64,000 nucleotides of DNA from contig CAPERS010000004.1 of the NCBI GenBank assembly GCA_948607205.1, forward strand, positions 1-64,000, read 5' to 3'. Position numbers and translations under genes: made by a program. Under the pieces are notes generated by a model. That model was not told the DNA's origin, ran no database searches, and saw nothing but the letters and a program-made list of their open reading frames with translations. Shown piece after piece: positions 1 through 6,756 of the stretch (the first letter of the stretch is position 1; each line of letters begins with the position of its first letter). Origin of the DNA: an uncultured Eubacteriales bacterium. GTDB taxonomy: Bacteria; Bacillota; Clostridia; Christensenellales; UBA1242.

Positions 1-269
1 TTTTTATCAGCATATTCTTTATGACCAGCATATGCTCTTAATGTAAATTTTACCTTTTGTTCCTTATCATCTCTATTTCGTAATTGTCCTCTTATGTAGA
101 TGTTTGTTCCTGATGCAGAAATGTTGATTTCTTTACTTATATAAACAGGTGATGTATAAGATATGTTAATTGCTGACTTTATTAAATTTGTTGTTCCTAA
201 TATTAAAAATAAACCAGCAATAAGAAAGAATAAAATGCAATTACTTTTTTTTATTGGTTTTCTTGTCAT
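1..269 (-). CDS. Partial membrane-anchored/secreted protein (N-terminal 89 residues)
   Basis: This gene runs off the left edge of the window, so only its N-terminus is seen. The start is the ATG at 269-267, preceded by an AGGAG Shine-Dalgarno about 8 nt upstream. The protein opens with a basic stretch (MTRKPIKKSN) and a hydrophobic segment at about residues 11-33, followed by a polar, beta-rich-looking extracytoplasmic part (INISASGTNIYIRGQLRNRD). It is divergent from the XRE regulator at 421 and has a near-perfect sigma-A promoter flanked by two identical palindromes, so it is probably controlled by that regulator. I do not recognise the family. It was missed by a start-to-stop search because its stop lies outside the window. 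Confidence 0.6.
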   Translation of the reverse strand, partial: MTRKPIKKSNCILFFLIAGLFLILGTTNLIKSAINISYTSPVYISKEINISASGTNIYIRGQLRNRDDKEQKVKFTLRAYAGHKEYADK

Positions 270-287
270 TATTTATACTCCTATACA

Positions 288-301
288 GGTTAAATTTAAC
301 C
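288..301. promoter_or_regulatory. Operator palindrome 1 (GGTTAAATTTAACC)
   Basis: A perfect 14-bp palindrome lies just downstream of the -10 box of the leftward promoter, over its predicted early transcribed region. An identical copy lies at 349-362, 61 bp away centre to centre. Two identical palindromes bracketing a promoter between a regulator gene and a divergent target are typical of repressor operators; binding by the 421-663 XRE protein is inferred. Confidence 0.6.
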
Positions 302-312
302 CCTATATTGCT

Positions 313-341
313 ATAATATTACAATTTTTGGCAAAAGTCAA
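313..341 (-). promoter_or_regulatory. Sigma-A promoter for the leftward membrane gene
   Basis: On the minus strand, TTGACT (341-336) and TATTAT (318-313) are separated by 17 bp. The promoter is bracketed by the two GGTTAAATTTAACC palindromes. Confidence 0.65.
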
Positions 342-348
342 GTAAAAA

Positions 349-362
349 GGTTAAATTTAACC
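349..362. promoter_or_regulatory. Operator palindrome 2 (GGTTAAATTTAACC)
   Basis: This is an identical copy of the palindrome at 288-301. It lies just upstream of the leftward -35 box and about 60 bp before the XRE start codon, so it could control both directions. Confidence 0.6.
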
Positions 363-420
363 CGTAAAATTTTATTTAAAAAGTTTAAACTATGGGTGAA
401 AAATAACCGGAGGGCTAAAA

Positions 421-663
421 ATGAACATTAGTCAAGCTGTGGCGATACGAATAAGTCAACTGTTGAAAGAGAAAAATTTGTCGCAATATAAACTCGAACA
501 ACTTGCAGGGCTTTCGCATGATACAATAAAAAGCATTATGAAAGGCAAGGCAAAGGGGGTAAATTTAAAAACCGTTGTTGCGATAGCCGACGGCTTTGGA
601 ATGAAAGTTAGTGAGTTTTTGGACAATGAACTATTTGATTATGATAACCTAAATATTGACTAA
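421..663 (+). CDS. XRE/Cro-type helix-turn-helix regulator (80 aa)
   Basis: This is a small single-domain DNA-binding protein of the Cro/C1 family. The five-helix HTH fills residues 5-65: LSQYKLEQLAGLSHDTI is helix 2-turn-helix 3, and VVAIADGFGMKVSEFL is the usual closing helix. The C-terminus is a short acidic tail. CGGAGG precedes the ATG. It is divergent from a membrane-protein gene, and the intergenic region carries two identical 14-bp palindromes, so autoregulation plus control of the divergent gene is likely (inference). A strong hairpin terminator follows directly. Confidence 0.85.
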   Translation: MNISQAVAIRISQLLKEKNLSQYKLEQLAGLSHDTIKSIMKGKAKGVNLKTVVAIADGFGMKVSEFLDNELFDYDNLNID

Positions 664-683
664 GTGCTTCGAGCACTTTTTTT
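663..683 (+). terminator. Intrinsic terminator of the XRE gene
   Basis: AGTGCT-TCG-AGCACT stem followed by seven T. The stem begins at the stop codon and belongs to the recurrent GTGC...GCAC hairpin family of this window. Confidence 0.8.
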
Positions 684-695
684 AATAAATATTAA

Positions 696-724
696 TTGAC
701 TTAATTGTTAAATTTTGTTAATAT
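696..724 (+). promoter_or_regulatory. Sigma-A promoter of leuS
   Basis: TTGACT (696-701), 17-bp spacer, TAATAT (719-724). The leader before the ATG is only about 15 nt, with AAGGAG at 736-741, leaving no room for a T-box. Confidence 0.75.
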
Positions 725-746
725 ATCATTATATTAAGGAGAAAAT

Positions 747-3158
747 ATGGACTTTAAAGGAATTGAAGAAAAGTGGCAAAAGAGATGGGAGGAAGAAAAG
801 CCTTTCAAGGCGATTGATTTTCATCCAACTAAGCCGAAATACTATGTTTTGTATGAATTCCCAAATATCAGCGGAAACATTCACCTTGGACACTTGAAAG
901 GCACAATCCCTGCTGATGTGCTTGCAAGAATGAAACGTTTTCAAGGCTACAACGTTCTCTTCCCAATCGGTGGAGATGCTTTTGGTATGCCTGCTGAAAA
1001 TGCTGCAATCAAAAAAGGTATCAATCCACGCGACTTTGTTGCAAACGGCATGAAAACAATCATGGGTCAGTTCAAAAAACTTGGACTTTCTTTTGACTTT
1101 GACAGAACTGTTGCAACAAGCGACCCAGAGTATTACAAATGGACACAATGGATTTTCTTGCAACTGTTTAATCATGGCAAAGCATATAAGCAAAAGGGCT
1201 TTGTAAACTTCTGTCCAAACTGTCAAACAGTATTGTCTAATGAAGATAGCCAAGGCGGGAAATGTGACCGTTGTGGTGGAGCGGTTGTTCAAGAAGAACG
1301 CTGGGTATGGTTCTTGAAGATGAAGGAGTATTCTGAAAAACTGCTTGAAAACATTGACCGCATTCAAATGGCAGAAAACCTTAAAGAAGCACAGAGAAAT
1401 TGGATTGGAAGAAGTGAAGGCATGCAAGTTGCTTTCGACCTGTTTGAAGACAATGGAAACAAACTTGGACAGATTGAAATCTTCACAACGTGTATTGAAA
1501 CAATCTACGGAATAACTTTCCTTGTGCTTGCGCCAGAAATTGACCTTGTTGAGAAATATAAGGACAAAATCAAAAATATAGACGAGGTTATGGCCTATCG
1601 CAAACAGACATCTCTTAGAAGTGAATTTGACCGCATGAGTGACCTTAAAGAAAAGACTGGTTGCAAACTTGAAGGGCTTTATGTTGTCAACCCTGTAAAT
1701 AACGCAAAAGTTCCACTCTACCTTGCCGATTTCGTGCTGGCAGGCTATGGCACGGGTTGCGTTATGGCAGTGCCATCTCATGACCAACGCGACTATGAAT
1801 TTGCAAAGGCTTTCAACATTCCAATCATTCAAGTCATCGAAGGTAACATCTCAAAACAAGCGGTTGAGAAAAAAGAATATCTCGCAAAAAACAGCAAACT
1901 TTTGAACAGTGAAGAGTTTTCTGGCATGCCAGTTTTGGATGCTAAAAAAGCCATTTCAGAAAAAGTTATCAAAATGGGCGTTGGCAAAAAGCAAGTCAAC
2001 TACAAAATGCAAGATTGGTCATTCAATCGTCAAAGATATTGGGGAGAGCCGTTCCCAGTTGTCTTCTGTGAACATTGCGGTGCAGTCGCGCTTGATGAGA
2101 AAGATTTGCCACTTGTTCTTCCTGAAACTGATGATTATAGACCAAATGTCAATGGTGACTCGGCGCTTTCAAAGCTTACCGATTGGGTGAACTGCAAATG
2201 TCCAAAGTGTGGCGGGAAAGCACGCCGTGAAACTGATATCATGCCTAACTGGGCAGGTTCAAGCTGGTATTGGCTTAGATATATGGACCCACGTAATGAT
2301 AAAGCGCTTGTTGACTTTGAAAAAGCGAAGTATTGGGGCAGTGTTGACTGCTATACTGGCGGAACTGAACATATAACACGACACGTTCTCTATGCTTTCT
2401 TCTGGCAAAACTTCCTTTATGAGATTGGCGCTGTTCCAACTCGTGACCCATTCGTTCGCAAAATGGGCAGTGGACTCATCCTTGATGACCAAGGCAAAAA
2501 AATGAGCAAGAGTTCAACAAATGGTGTTTCTCCACTTGAAGTTATTGAAAAATATGGTGTAGATGTTGCAAGAATGCATGTTCACTTCCTCGGCGGTTAT
2601 GAAGATAACACACCTTGGACTTATGAAGGCATCACCGGCATCACTGCTTTCCTTGATAAAGTTTGGGCTTTGAAAGATATTCTCAAAGGCGATGAAGTTT
2701 CAAAAGAACATATCTTTGAACTTAACAGACTTATCAAGAAAATCACAGAAGATTATCAAGATTTCAAACTTAACACAGCAATATCAGCATTTATGATTTT
2801 TGTCAAGAAGGTAAGAGAAGACGGCTTTATCACTAAGGAAGAACTTAGACAATTCTTAGTTCTCTTAAATCCACTTGCTCCACACATCACAAGTGAAATC
2901 TTTGAGAATGTGTTTGGCAAGAATATTTTGGATGAAAAGTGGCCCGAGTTTGACGAGAAATATTTGGTTGAAGACACAATTTCACTTCCAGTTCAAATAA
3001 ATGGCAGGTTTGCAAGAACTATCACTGTTTCAAGAACACTTAGCCAAGATGAAATAGTAAATGAAATTGTAACAAATCATTCTGACCTTTGCGCTGACGC
3101 AGGCACTCTTAAAAAAGTCATTTATGTGCCAGGCAAGATTGTTAACCTTATAAAATAA
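747..3158 (+). CDS. leuS: Leucyl-tRNA synthetase (803 aa)
   Basis: Class I aminoacyl-tRNA synthetase that charges tRNA-Leu with leucine in the cytoplasm. The HIGH-type motif is NIHLGHLKG near residue 45, and the KMSKS loop is KKMSKSSTNG near residue 584. A Cys4 zinc module (CPNC...CDRC) lies around residues 160-180. The CP1 editing domain contains GTGCVMAVPSHDQRDYEF, matching the family's GTGAVMAVPAHDQRD motif with small changes. Length is near the usual 800-860. The start is supported by AAGGAG 5 nt upstream. The transcript has its own promoter and ends in a terminator at 3331; a large cloverleaf palindrome lies between the stop and that terminator. Confidence 0.97.
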   Translation: MDFKGIEEKWQKRWEEEKPFKAIDFHPTKPKYYVLYEFPNISGNIHLGHLKGTIPADVLARMKRFQGYNVLFPIGGDAFGMPAENAAIKKGINPRDFVANGMKTIMGQFKKLGLSFDFDRTVATSDPEYYKWTQWIFLQLFNHGKAYKQKGFVNFCPNCQTVLSNEDSQGGKCDRCGGAVVQEERWVWFLKMKEYSEKLLENIDRIQMAENLKEAQRNWIGRSEGMQVAFDLFEDNGNKLGQIEIFTTCIETIYGITFLVLAPEIDLVEKYKDKIKNIDEVMAYRKQTSLRSEFDRMSDLKEKTGCKLEGLYVVNPVNNAKVPLYLADFVLAGYGTGCVMAVPSHDQRDYEFAKAFNIPIIQVIEGNISKQAVEKKEYLAKNSKLLNSEEFSGMPVLDAKKAISEKVIKMGVGKKQVNYKMQDWSFNRQRYWGEPFPVVFCEHCGAVALDEKDLPLVLPETDDYRPNVNGDSALSKLTDWVNCKCPKCGGKARRETDIMPNWAGSSWYWLRYMDPRNDKALVDFEKAKYWGSVDCYTGGTEHITRHVLYAFFWQNFLYEIGAVPTRDPFVRKMGSGLILDDQGKKMSKSSTNGVSPLEVIEKYGVDVARMHVHFLGGYEDNTPWTYEGITGITAFLDKVWALKDILKGDEVSKEHIFELNRLIKKITEDYQDFKLNTAISAFMIFVKKVREDGFITKEELRQFLVLLNPLAPHITSEIFENVFGKNILDEKWPEFDEKYLVEDTISLPVQINGRFARTITVSRTLSQDEIVNEIVTNHSDLCADAGTLKKVIYVPGKIVNLIK

Positions 3159-3284
3159 CTTCGGCGGGGCGCTCGGAAGCAACAATTTTAAGCAATGCTT
3201 AAAATTGTTTGTTTGCCTAGAACGGCAAACTGCCACGCATGGCGTGATTGCCATGCGTGGCGCTTCCGAGCGCCTTCTTCGAAG
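3159..3284. repeat. Cloverleaf palindromic element 1 (four-way junction)
   Basis: A closing stem of 13 bp (GGCGCTCGGAAGC at 3168-3180 with GCTTCCGAGCGCC at 3262-3274) encloses three contiguous perfect hairpins: arm A 3181-3209 (13-bp stem beginning AACAATTTTAAGC), arm B 3211-3230 (GTTTGCC/GGCAAAC) and arm C 3232-3261 (GCCACGCATGGC/GCCATGCGTGGC). Only single T residues separate the arms. CTTCG/CGAAG at 3159-3163 and 3280-3284 extends the base across an internal loop. It is much more GC-rich than its surroundings and lies directly after leuS. A second element of the same architecture is at 26451-26573. Confidence 0.9.
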
Positions 3285-3330
3285 CCTCAATAGGTTTTAA
3301 AATTCAAAAAACAAAATCCAATAAATAAAA

Positions 3331-3359
3331 AATCACGACATTTTTAGTTGTGATTTTTA
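3331..3359 (+). terminator. leuS: Terminator downstream of leuS
   Basis: AATCACGAC...GTTGTGATT hairpin (one G-T pair) followed by a T-rich tract. Confidence 0.65.
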
Positions 3360-3362
3360 TGT

Positions 3363-3536
3363 GTGCATTATGCACATATTATCTAAATACTTTATTCAAA
3401 TTTGAATCATTTTCGGTCAGGTGCATTATGCACATATTATCTAAATACTTTATTTAAATTTAAATCGTTTTCGGTCAGGTGCTTTAAGCACTTATTGTCT
3501 ATAAGTTTTATTGAAGTTAAAATTGTGATCGGTGTA
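3363..3536. repeat. Three tandem 58-bp repeats, each starting with a hairpin
   Basis: The units begin at 3363, 3421 and 3479, spaced exactly 58 bp. Units 1 and 2 are nearly identical, both starting GTGCATTATGCAC and ending TTTTCGGTCAG. Unit 3 has diverged (GTGCTTTAAGCAC) and its end decays. No open reading frame of credible composition uses the repeats. The hairpin core is the same GTGC-N5-GCAC motif found in many other intergenic regions here. Confidence 0.85.
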
Positions 3537-3554
3537 TTGCACCTGCTGAAAATG

Positions 3555-3577
3555 AAAAAAGTGACTTTAATGGTCAC
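3555..3577 (-). terminator. Terminator of the 3611-4243 gene
   Basis: Read leftward: GTGAC-CATTAAA-GTCAC stem followed by six T. Confidence 0.6.
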
Positions 3578-3610
3578 CTTTTATACTTTAAACATTTTTA
3601 ATATTATCTA

Positions 3611-4243
3611 TTATTCTTTATCAGTATCGTCGTCATCAGAAATTTCTTTGATTTCTTCAACTTCAATTGTTTCTTCTTCGTTTTCAATTGCTTCTTCAGA
3701 AATTTCAGCAACTTCTTCATTAATAGCTTCAACTTCGCTTTCAACGACGTCTTCATTTTCTTCAACCATTTCAGAAATGTTATCTTCAACTATGTCTTCT
3801 TCAATGTTATTTTCAACATTTTCTTCCACGGCAGTGTAACCAAGAAGAGCTTGTGCTTTTCTTGCTTCTTTTTCGGCTTTCTTTTGAGCTTTTTCTTGTC
3901 TTTTTGCTTCTCTTTCTTCTTCAGTGAGTGAGAAGTATCTTGCGTCAAGCGCTTTTGCAACGATGATAATCATGAAAACAATAAGAGCTGAAAGAACGAT
4001 TGAAATCACAAGATTGAGAATTTCACTGCTTTTGAATCCGTCGATAAAACTGAAAATGCAGAAAAACCAACCAACCATTGCAATGAATGGGAAGAGCAGT
4101 GTGAACACCACCAAAGTTATCTTTGAATTGACCTTGTTTGCAAATTTAAAAGCAAAGATAGACACAGCAAGTGAAAATACTGAAAATATAAGTCCGATAA
4201 TAAGTGAAGCAATTTGAGATGCGCTCATCAAATCAAAATTCAT
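3611..4243 (-). CDS. Multi-pass membrane protein with long acidic tail (210 aa)
   Basis: Function unknown. The start chosen is the ATG at 4243 (MNFDLMSASQ), which has GGAGG 6-7 nt upstream; an in-frame upstream start lacks this. There are three hydrophobic segments at about residues 10-30, 40-65 and 75-98. A Lys/Arg/Glu-rich coiled-coil-like stretch (EEREAKRQEKAQKKAEKEAR) follows, then a roughly 80-residue tail made mostly of Glu, Val, Ile and Asp, ending DDDDTDKE. The tail is probably cytoplasmic and disordered. A sigma-A promoter lies 24 nt upstream and the divergent neighbour is a secreted FN3-like protein. Confidence 0.75.
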   Translation of the reverse strand: MNFDLMSASQIASLIIGLIFSVFSLAVSIFAFKFANKVNSKITLVVFTLLFPFIAMVGWFFCIFSFIDGFKSSEILNLVISIVLSALIVFMIIIVAKALDARYFSLTEEEREAKRQEKAQKKAEKEARKAQALLGYTAVEENVENNIEEDIVEDNISEMVEENEDVVESEVEAINEEVAEISEEAIENEEETIEVEEIKEISDDDDTDKE

Positions 4244-4266
4244 AATTTCCTCCAATTTATAGATGT

Positions 4267-4295
4267 ATTCTAGCACATTTTTATATATTTGTCAA
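4267..4295 (-). promoter_or_regulatory. Sigma-A promoter (extended -10) for the 3611-4243 gene
   Basis: On the minus strand: TTGACA (4295-4290), 17-bp spacer ending TGC, TAGAAT (4272-4267). Confidence 0.75.
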
Positions 4296-4337
4296 TACGC
4301 TTTTTTATATTTACCCAAGAATATTTTCATTTTTATT

Positions 4338-4365
4338 TTGAAAATGACTGTCTTTGGGTTATACT
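4338..4365 (+). promoter_or_regulatory. Promoter giving an almost leaderless mRNA for 4377-5258
   Basis: TTGAAA (4338-4343), 16-bp spacer, TATACT (4360-4365). The ATG lies 11 nt after the -10 box, leaving a 5' leader of only a few nucleotides and no Shine-Dalgarno. Confidence 0.6.
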
Positions 4366-4376
4366 AATGATAGAAT

Positions 4377-5258
4377 ATGTCGAAAAGCAAGATTTTATTT
4401 ATAATTTTTGGTGCAATTGCAGGTATTCTTGCCATAGCGGGTGTGGCTATTGCTTTTTCTGTCAATTATGACGACATAGCGCCTGCCAAAGTTGAAGTTA
4501 TTGATAATGGTGAAGAGATATTTTTCAAAAGCGACCTCAATGAAAATTATCACGGCTATCGTTTTTCTTTCAAAACTGAAACCAATTCTTTCGTTTATGA
4601 CAGCCAGAGCAATGTTATATCACTTCAAAGCATCAAAGAAAAATTGGATATCGGAAAAACCTATCAAATTTCAAGTTGCTTTCTAGGCGATAACGAAGGC
4701 GGAAACAGCAAGTTTAGTCAAGAAACTTCTTGGCGAAGTTATGACTATCTCGAAAAAATTGAAATTTCCTTTGACAGTTCCAATAATATTATATCTTGGA
4801 ATGAAGTTCAAAATGCAGATTATTATAAAGTTTATTATAAAGATATAATTTTTAGGCAAGAAGGTATCTCGTCAACACAATTTGATTTGTTTCATTTGCA
4901 AGGCGGAGAATATACATTTAAAGTTGTTGCTTGCTCAAATGCAGTCAATCATAAGCCAAGCGAATCAAATGAATTGAATGTCGTTTACAGAAAAAAATTC
5001 AAACCTTTTGAAAAGGTCGAATTTGACAGTGAAAATTGCAGTTTGAAAATCACTGCTTTTGAAAAATTAACTGCTATTCGCGTTAGATTGAACAGCAATA
5101 ATTTTAATATAGAAAACCCAAAGTTTGAAGAAAATGACGGCAAAATCATTTACAATATCAGCATCAAGGCAATTTATAATGGTCAATCGCAAATTGGAGC
5201 AAGCCCAGTAAGCCAAGATGAATACAATATTTATAGCGGACTTATAACCTACGCATGA
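4377..5258 (+). CDS. Membrane-anchored extracytoplasmic protein with FN3-like domain (293 aa)
   Basis: Function unknown. The N-terminus is a basic residue cluster plus one hydrophobic segment (residues 5-28, ILFIIFGAIAGILAIAGVAI), most likely an uncleaved anchor or signal peptide. The rest is soluble. Around residues 123-208 the pattern ISWNEVQNADYYKVYYKD followed by GGEYTFKVVA resembles a fibronectin type III fold (W early, Y-x-V-Y strand, Y-T-F-K-V late). The ATG has no Shine-Dalgarno and sits just behind a -10 box, suggesting leaderless translation. It is followed closely by the gerA operon but is separated from it by a sigma-G-like promoter. Confidence 0.7.
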   Translation: MSKSKILFIIFGAIAGILAIAGVAIAFSVNYDDIAPAKVEVIDNGEEIFFKSDLNENYHGYRFSFKTETNSFVYDSQSNVISLQSIKEKLDIGKTYQISSCFLGDNEGGNSKFSQETSWRSYDYLEKIEISFDSSNNIISWNEVQNADYYKVYYKDIIFRQEGISSTQFDLFHLQGGEYTFKVVACSNAVNHKPSESNELNVVYRKKFKPFEKVEFDSENCSLKITAFEKLTAIRVRLNSNNFNIENPKFEENDGKIIYNISIKAIYNGQSQIGASPVSQDEYNIYSGLITYA

Positions 5259-5282
5259 TGATAAAAAAATTAAAAACCCTCC

Positions 5283-5312
5283 ACATAAAAAAGAAAAATA
5301 ATAGACATACTA
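5283..5312 (+). promoter_or_regulatory. Sigma-G-like promoter of the gerA operon
   Basis: CATACTA (5306-5312) matches the sigma-G -10 consensus CATnnTA. ACATA (5283-5287), 18 bp upstream, resembles the -35 consensus GnATR except for its first base. Germinant receptor operons are classical forespore sigma-G targets. Confidence 0.6.
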
Positions 5313-5328
5313 CCAAAAAAGAGGTGAT

Positions 5329-6756
5329 ATGTCTATTTTTAATTTACAAACAAAAATTGATGGCATAATGGCGCAATTTCACCAGAGCGGTGATATAGCA
5401 TCTCGTATGCTTGAAAAAGAGAAGGGGAAACTTGGTTTTGTTTATCTCAAAAGTATGACCGACCAAGAACTTTTTGCAACAGCAATTTATCGCGCTCTTC
5501 AAAATTATGACGGAACGATTGACGCTGACAGCCTTCAAAACAAAGTTTTGCAGGGCAATGACATCAAAGAAATCAAAGAAGATGAAATCATTGAAAACAT
5601 TTCGAAAGGCGGAATTATCATTTTTATCGAAGGCGAAAGCAAGATTTTGTCGGTTGATTTGTTAAAGTATCCAACAAGAACACCTTCTGAGCCACCAACT
5701 TCGCCGGTTATTCAAGGTCCGCGTGAAGGATTTGTTGAAGATATAAAAACCAATGTGACACTTTTGCGCAGGCGTATTCATTCCAAAGATTTGGTCTTTA
5801 AAACATTGAATGTCGGCAAATATTCCAACACTCAAATTATGGTCAGTTATATAGATGGCATTGCTGACAAAAAAATTGTTGACGAGGTTATCAAAAAACT
5901 TAAAAAAATTGATATCGATGGGATTGTCGACTCTTTCTATATTCTCACATTTCTTGAAAAACGACCAGACTCAATTTTTAAACAGGTTGGAAACACCGAA
6001 AAACCAGATATCGTTGCTGGAAAAATGCTTGAAGGAAGGGTTGCGATAATTGTTGATAACTCTCCAATCGTGCTGACAGTGCCGTTTGTTCTCCTCGAAG
6101 AAATGCAGTCAAGCAATGATTATTACACAAATCATCATTATTCTTCTTTCGTCAGGGTAATAAGACTTTTAGGGCTTTTGGTTGCAATCATGTCACCAGG
6201 GCTTTATCTTGCGCTTGAACTTCATCACTATAATATCTTGCCGTTGAACTTTTTGATAACCATTGCAGACACAACGCAAGGTCTTCCTTTCACGCCTTTT
6301 ATTGAAATTATGTTTATCTTTATTCTCTTCCAAATGTTATATGAGGTAAGTTTGCGCCTGCCAAGTTATTTGGGGCTTGCAACATCTGTTGTCGGAGCGC
6401 TTATTCTTGGTGACACAGGCGTTAAAGCGGGGCTTATTTCGCCACCGGGCGTTATTGTTGTTGCACTTGCAAAAATTGCTCTATACACAATTCCTGAGCA
6501 GTCTTCACAAATTTCAATCTTGCAGGTGATTTTCATTTTCATCGGTGGCTCACTTGGTCTGGCAGGTTTGGTGACTGGGATTGTCTATTTTGTGACCTAT
6601 CTCAACGGGCTTGACAGTTTTGACACTCCTTATCTTGCGCCATATAGCCCACGTATCCCAAGCGACCTAAAAGACGGAATATTCAAGCGCCCAGTGACAG
6701 AAATGAAGACTCGGCCACGATCGATTAAGAACAAAAACAAAGTGAGGCTAAAATGA
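5329..6756 (+). CDS. gerAA: Spore germination receptor subunit A, GerAA family (475 aa)
   Basis: The A subunit of a nutrient germinant receptor in the spore inner membrane. The N-terminal soluble half (residues 1-250) includes the family stretch QGPREGFVEDIKTNVTLLRRR near residues 128-148 and KYSNTQIMVSYIDGIAD. The C-terminal half has about five membrane segments (roughly residues 278-430), with the typical LPSYLGLATSVVGALILGD region and a basic C-terminal tail (RPRSIKNKNKVRLK). AGAGGTG precedes the ATG. It overlaps gerAB by 4 nt (ATGA), so the two are translationally coupled. The length is normal for the family. The upstream promoter is sigma-G-like. Confidence 0.95.
   Translation: MSIFNLQTKIDGIMAQFHQSGDIASRMLEKEKGKLGFVYLKSMTDQELFATAIYRALQNYDGTIDADSLQNKVLQGNDIKEIKEDEIIENISKGGIIIFIEGESKILSVDLLKYPTRTPSEPPTSPVIQGPREGFVEDIKTNVTLLRRRIHSKDLVFKTLNVGKYSNTQIMVSYIDGIADKKIVDEVIKKLKKIDIDGIVDSFYILTFLEKRPDSIFKQVGNTEKPDIVAGKMLEGRVAIIVDNSPIVLTVPFVLLEEMQSSNDYYTNHHYSSFVRVIRLLGLLVAIMSPGLYLALELHHYNILPLNFLITIADTTQGLPFTPFIEIMFIFILFQMLYEVSLRLPSYLGLATSVVGALILGDTGVKAGLISPPGVIVVALAKIALYTIPEQSSQISILQVIFIFIGGSLGLAGLVTGIVYFVTYLNGLDSFDTPYLAPYSPRIPSDLKDGIFKRPVTEMKTRPRSIKNKNKVRLK

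Noticed and set aside
729..1832. Long reading frame on the minus strand opposite leuS
   Set aside because: It lies wholly inside leuS, is rich in Cys/Phe/His as expected of an antisense shadow, and has no ribosome site.
3159..3284. Cloverleaf element as a tRNA or tmRNA gene
   Set aside because: The closing stem is 13 bp, arms are 7-13 bp, and there is no T-loop sequence, anticodon arm geometry or CCA end.
3363..3536. Possible CRISPR array
   Set aside because: The 58-bp units are contiguous, with no unique spacers between constant repeats, and no cas gene is present; it is a simple tandem repeat.
3402..3839. Serine-rich reading frame on the plus strand
   Set aside because: Its serine runs are the complement of the Glu/Lys-rich tail of the minus-strand gene at 3611-4243, and it starts inside the 58-bp repeats.
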